Part shown: positions 5,566 to 8,733 of the stretch, one piece after another
Layout: each line of letters begins with the position of its first letter
Numbering within the stretch: position 1 is the stretch's first letter
From: JACVRX01 sp035697245
GTDB taxonomy: Bacteria > Actinomycetota > Actinomycetes > Jiangellales > Jiangellaceae
DNA length: 8,733 nt
Assembly: GCA_035697245.1 (NCBI GenBank)
Contig: DASSDH010000166.1
Span: 1-8,733, forward strand
Direction: 5' to 3'
Translations under genes and position numbers: made by a program
The notes under the pieces: model-generated
Told to the model about the DNA's origin: nothing
The model's input: the letters and a program-made list of their open reading frames with translations, nothing else
Databases searched by the model: none

Positions 5566-6535
5566 TCAGACGGTGATGACGACCTTCCCTCGGGCGTGCC
5601 CGTGCTCCACGTACCGGATGGCCTCGGGAGCCTCGGCCAGCGGGTAGGCCCGGTCGATGACCGGTGTGACCTTCCCGGCTTCGATAAGGTTCTTGAGGAC
5701 GATTAAATCCTCAAGGACCTGCGTGGAGACGAACGTCGTCAGCTTCTGGCCGACGAACCGGGACAGCAGGAGCGCCCGGAGTTGGCGATCGGTGCCTCCG
5801 AGCCACCGGCCGCCGGTCTCGCCTCCGGTGATGACGAGCGTCCCCTTCGGGGCCAGGGCCCGCCGCAGGCGTGACAACGACGAGTTCCCGCCTATGTCGA
5901 GGATCACGTCGTAGCGCTGTTTCCCGTCGGCGAAGTCGTTACGCGTGTAGTCGATGACGTGGTCGGCGCCCATGGAACGGATCAGGTCCACCTTCGTGGT
6001 GCTGCACACGCCGGTGACCTCCGCACCGAACGCTTTGGCCAGCTGCACCGCGTAGGTCCCCACCCCGCCCGAGGCACCGATGATCAGCACCTTCTGCCCC
6101 GGACGAACCTGCCCCTTGTCGCGCAGGCCTTGCAGAGCCGTCGAGCCGGAGATGGCCACGACTGCCGCCTGTTCGAAGGTGAGGTTCGCCGGCTTGGGCA
6201 CCAGCTTGTTCTCGGCAGCGGGCGCGTACTCCGCGAAGGTGCCCTTGCCGACGCCGAACACCTCATCGCCGGGCTGGAACCTGGTCACGTCCGCCCCGAC
6301 CGCCTCCACGACCCCGGCCACGTCCATGCCCGGAACGGGGATCTTGGGTGCGCGGAGCCCGCGGGTCGCGAGGCGTCGGGTACGGCAGGCCGGTCATGAG
6401 GTGCCAGACGCCCCGATCCACGCCAGCCGCATGTACGCGGACCAGCACCTCGTCGTCGGCTATCTCGGGCTTGTCGATGTCCCGAAGCTCGAGAACATCC
6501 GCCGAGCCGTAGGTGTCTTGAACGATCGCCTTCAC
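5566..6535 (-). pseudogene. frameshifted quinone-oxidoreductase-like dehydrogenase
   Basis: This is a medium-chain NAD(P)-dependent dehydrogenase of the quinone oxidoreductase / alcohol dehydrogenase type, about 323 residues once repaired. The GTG start at 6535 has GGAGA 6 nt upstream and opens VKAIVQDTYGSADVLELRD, a GroES-like N-terminus. This frame reads to PYPT, then loses register near 6373. The next frame continues LATRGLRAPKIPVPGMDVAG. Restoring a CG pair (acgcctc to acgcgcctc) would give the smooth PYPTRLATRGLRAPK expected from relatives. The rest is intact, with the nucleotide-binding IIGASGGVGTYAVQLAK and the end GHARGKVVITV. No structural zinc cluster is visible, as usual for quinone-oxidoreductase types. 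It may be a recent pseudogene or a sequencing error. From the internal ATG at 6327 only the cofactor domain would be made. It is divergent from the second ABC exporter. Confidence 0.85.
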
Positions 6536-6608
6536 ACAATTTCTCCGTGCGTCACCGCGGAAACCACTAGCCTTCTTTCTGTCCGATGGTACTGACCGGG
6601 AGTGGTTA
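6536..6608. promoter_or_regulatory. divergent intergenic region with both promoters
   Basis: These 73 bp separate the starts of the oxidoreductase (minus) and the second ABC exporter (plus), so promoters for both must lie here or extend into the genes. Ribosome binding sites are clear: GGAGA on the minus strand (6546-6542) and GGGAG on the plus strand (6598-6602), each 6 nt from its start codon. I could not identify convincing -10/-35 boxes or a dyad. Confidence 0.5.
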
Positions 6609-7595
6609 ATGATCACGGCTCACGGGCTGCACAAGCGTTATGGGGACAAAGTCGCCGTGGACGGCCTGTCCTTTGATGTTCGGCCCGGGGTTGTGACTGG
6701 TTTCCTGGGGCCGAATGGCGCCGGGAAGTCCACGACGATGCGGTTGATGCTCGACCTGGACCACGGCGCGGGTGAGACTCGCTTCGACGGTAAGCGGTTC
6801 CGGGATATCCGCGACCCGATGCGCGAGATCGGTGCGGTGTTGGAGGCGAAGGCCTTCCACCCGACCCGGACGGCGCGCAACCACTTGCGGATGCTCGCTG
6901 CGGCGAACCGGATACCGACCTCGCGGGTGGATGAGGTGTTCGACATCGTCGGGTTGGCCGAGGTGAAGAGGAAGAAGCCGAAGGGCTTCTCGCTGGGGAT
7001 GGCGCAGCGCCTCGGGCTGGCGCAGGCGCTGCTCGGCGATCCGAGGATGCTCATCATGGACGAGCCGGCCAACGGCCTGGACCCGCATGGCATTCATTGG
7101 CTGCGTGACGTGTTGAAGTCGCTGGCCGGTCAAGGGCGCACGGTCTTTGTCTCTAGCCACCTGCTGGCCGAGATGTCGCTGATGGCCGACGAGCTGGTCG
7201 TCATCGGCCGCGGCAAGATGATCGACAATGGCCCGGTCGACGACTTCGTCAAGAAGTTCACCCAGACAACAGTCCTGGTCCGCACACCGGCTGCCGACAC
7301 GTTCGGGGAGACCTTGCGCCGCGAAGGCGCCGACGTCGAGCTGCTTCCGGATGGAGCCCTTGTGGTCTCGGGCGCAGACGCGGCGGCGGTCGGCGAGCTG
7401 GCTCATCGGGAGGGCATCGTCCTGCATGAGCTGGCGCCGCAGAGCGCCTCGTTGGAGCAGGCGTTCATGTCCGCGACCGGAGAGTCCGAGGAGTTCGTCG
7501 CCCATGAGTTCGCAACATCTGTAACCGCACCGGCCGACGAGATCGCTCCAGAGGCCGAACAGGGCCCTGATGACCAGCGTGGAGGCATCGCGTGA
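6609..7595 (+). CDS. ABC transporter ATP-binding protein, BcrA-like
   Basis: This 328-residue ATPase powers a second exporter. Motifs are Walker A GPNGAGKST (34-42 region), a Q-loop position occupied by Glu80 (GAVLEAKAFHP), a variant signature FSLGMAQRLGLA (127-138) in place of LSGGQ, Walker B MLIMDEP (147-153) and switch His184. The Glu at the Q-loop and SLGM signature are typical of the bacitracin/lantibiotic immunity (BcrA) group, so they are not defects. After the accessory C-terminal domain there is an acidic, Pro/Ala-rich tail of roughly 40 residues (from about 290), likely disordered. The ATG at 6609 has GGGAG 6 nt upstream. The stop overlaps the permease GTG (GTGA), so the two are translationally coupled. 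A peptide-antibiotic or similar substrate is suggested by family only. Confidence 0.92.
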   Translation: MITAHGLHKRYGDKVAVDGLSFDVRPGVVTGFLGPNGAGKSTTMRLMLDLDHGAGETRFDGKRFRDIRDPMREIGAVLEAKAFHPTRTARNHLRMLAAANRIPTSRVDEVFDIVGLAEVKRKKPKGFSLGMAQRLGLAQALLGDPRMLIMDEPANGLDPHGIHWLRDVLKSLAGQGRTVFVSSHLLAEMSLMADELVVIGRGKMIDNGPVDDFVKKFTQTTVLVRTPAADTFGETLRREGADVELLPDGALVVSGADAAAVGELAHREGIVLHELAPQSASLEQAFMSATGESEEFVAHEFATSVTAPADEIAPEAEQGPDDQRGGIA

Positions 7596-8383
7596 TCGAC
7601 GCGCTGCGCTTCGAATGGACCCGGATCCGTACGCTGCGGTCGACGTACTGGCTGATCGGCCTGGCCGTCCTGCTCTCCGCTGTGGTGGCGTTGATCATCG
7701 CGGTGGCGACTCGGAACGACCCGGACCGGCTCGGTGTCGTGACCGTCGGCACCATCCTCACCGGCGGCGGGTCGTTCGCGCTCCCCTTTATCCCGATCTT
7801 CGTGGCCATCATCGGGGTATTCGCCACCGGTCACGAGTACCGGCACGGCACCATCCAGCCAACGCTGACGGCCATCCCGCAACGCTCCACGCTGCTCACC
7901 GCCAAGATCGCCGTGGTCGTACTCGCGGCGATCTTCGCGGTCGCGCTCTCGGTGGCCATCAACTACGTGGTCGGGCTGGTGTTCTGGACCGAGGCGCCAA
8001 ACCTCGGTGCGGATCCGCTCAACCAGGCGCTGCCGGGGTACGTGGTGTACGCGATCCTCTACACCGTGCTTGGCCTGGCGCTCGGGCTGCTGTTCCGGGG
8101 CGTGCCGACGGCACTGGTCATCCTGCTGGTCTTCCCGCTGGTCGTCGAAGGCCTCATTGTGGGTCTGTCGAATGTGCCGGCGCTGGACTGGCTGGTGCCG
8201 GTCGTGAAGTTCCTGCCGTTCACAGCCGGTGGGCTGATGATGGCGATGGAGACACCCGACTTCGGCCCCGGTGCGCCGGACTACGACTACTTCAGCCGGT
8301 GGGCCTCCGGCGGGATCTTCGCAATCTTCGTCGCGCTCATCCTCGGCCTGGCCTGGCTACTCTTCCAGAAGAGAGACGCTTAA
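7592..8383 (+). CDS. ABC-2 family transporter permease
   Basis: This 263-residue membrane protein is the permease partner of the BcrA-like ATPase. Hydrophobic segments lie at about residues 18-38, 60-80, 103-130, 148-169, 171-191 and 238-257, giving six helices. A cytoplasmic segment HEYRHGTIQPTLTAIPQR (81-98) is the conserved region of this permease group and the probable ATPase contact. The basic N-terminus (RFEWTRIRTLRS) is typical and there is no cleavable signal. The GTG at 7592 overlaps the ATPase stop, with GGAGG 6 nt upstream. It is the last gene of this unit. No strong terminator was seen after the TAA at 8381-8383. Unlike the first exporter, no regulator is encoded next to it in this window. 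Confidence 0.9.
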   Translation: MIDALRFEWTRIRTLRSTYWLIGLAVLLSAVVALIIAVATRNDPDRLGVVTVGTILTGGGSFALPFIPIFVAIIGVFATGHEYRHGTIQPTLTAIPQRSTLLTAKIAVVVLAAIFAVALSVAINYVVGLVFWTEAPNLGADPLNQALPGYVVYAILYTVLGLALGLLFRGVPTALVILLVFPLVVEGLIVGLSNVPALDWLVPVVKFLPFTAGGLMMAMETPDFGPGAPDYDYFSRWASGGIFAIFVALILGLAWLLFQKRDA

Positions 8384-8525
8384 ACCCAGCGTCGGATCGC
8401 CGCCCACGCCTGGTGAGATCGACGGCGGCCCCGTGCACGACCCCAGCGGTGCGTGGCCGGCTGCCAATTCCGGACTCGTCTCGTGAGATGGCAGCGATTG
8501 CGGCCGGTCGGTTTCGTGGCGGTGG
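8384..8525. other. gene-free stretch
   Basis: No coding region, repeat or clear terminator was found between the permease stop and the 3' end of the putative minus-strand gene. A GCCGCC/GGCGGC pair near 8399-8429 could fold, but with a long loop and no U-tract. Confidence 0.4.
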
Positions 8526-8733
8526 CTATCCGAGGGTGGCAGCATCGGGTCGCAGACCAGCCCGTGAATGCGGCGGCCGATGTGTCGCTGCTGGTCCGAT
8601 GGCTTGGACCTCGAAGAACTGTGGTCCGCCGCTGATCTGGGAGGAGCCGGAATACTTCTGGGTTGTGTTGACGAGGCGGTCTGTTCCGTCCGGGCCGAGA
8701 GTGTGCACATGAAAGTATCGGCCCGCGTCGTTG
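8526..8733 (-). CDS. 3' end of an unrecognised gene (partial)
   Basis: On the minus strand the frame is open from the window edge to a TAG at 8528-8526, about 68 codons. It reads GRYFHVHTLGPDGTDRLVNT near the edge and then QKYSGSSQISGGPQFFEVQA. This part has protein-like composition and about three quarters G/C third positions. The last 20 or so residues (PPHSRAGLRPDAATLG) look less like a natural protein end, so the original stop may have been lost to a nearby frameshift, or the fragment may be decayed. No motif or family is recognised. The start lies outside the window. Confidence 0.4.
   Translation of the reverse strand, partial: NDAGRYFHVHTLGPDGTDRLVNTTQKYSGSSQISGGPQFFEVQAIGPAATHRPPHSRAGLRPDAATLG

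Noticed and set aside
5985..6002. Third copy of the GTCCACC palindrome
   Set aside because: Only one half-site matches (GTCCACC followed by TTCG and TGGTGCT), and it lies inside a coding region.
7570..8712. 380-residue plus-strand frame over the second permease
   Set aside because: It has no hydrophobic pattern or motifs and is out of frame with the well-supported permease at 7592-8383.

Overview
The window is high-GC DNA with strong G/C bias at third codon positions, GTG starts, and overlapping ATGA/GTGA stop-start junctions. Together with the gene families present, this points to an actinobacterium. I cannot name the genus from sequence alone. There are no tRNA or rRNA genes, CRISPR arrays or recognisable insertion sequences.

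Left part (1-1888). An alpha/beta hydrolase (44-829, +) is followed by about 380 bp that holds only a coding-like remnant without a start (846-1148, +). Next is a 57-residue basic protein on the minus strand (1213-1386) with a very strong ribosome binding site. From 1387 to 1888 there is no intact gene, but there is structure. A palindromic element (1563-1598) and its near-copy in inverted orientation (1813-1848) each lie 57-58 bp upstream of a start codon. The right start codon opens an intact ABC ATPase. The left one, on the minus strand, opens only 21 codons that resemble the beginning of the same ATPase and then stop. This looks like an inverted duplication of the transporter's control region and N-terminus, with one copy decayed.

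Centre (1889-5552). Four co-directional genes form a compact unit: a DrrA-like ABC ATPase, an ABC-2 permease, a DesK/NarL-type sensor histidine kinase with a multi-helix membrane domain, and a LuxR/NarL-type response regulator. The first three overlap by 4 bp at each junction. The regulator follows a 39-bp gap that contains a perfect 8-bp-arm hairpin. This is the classic layout of a self-regulated efflux module that senses and exports a membrane-active or hydrophobic compound.

Right part (5553-8733). A quinone-oxidoreductase-like medium-chain dehydrogenase (5566-6535, -) converges on the response regulator and carries a frameshift near 6373. Divergent from it, with 73 bp between start codons, is a second two-gene ABC exporter (6609-8383, +): a BcrA-like ATPase with a C-terminal acidic tail, and an ABC-2 family permease. 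The last 350 bp contain no intact gene. The right edge probably carries the 3' end of an unrecognised minus-strand gene.

I see no clearly new multi-gene system. The most notable features are the duplicated palindromic control region with its truncated ATPase relic, and the hairpin in front of the response regulator.
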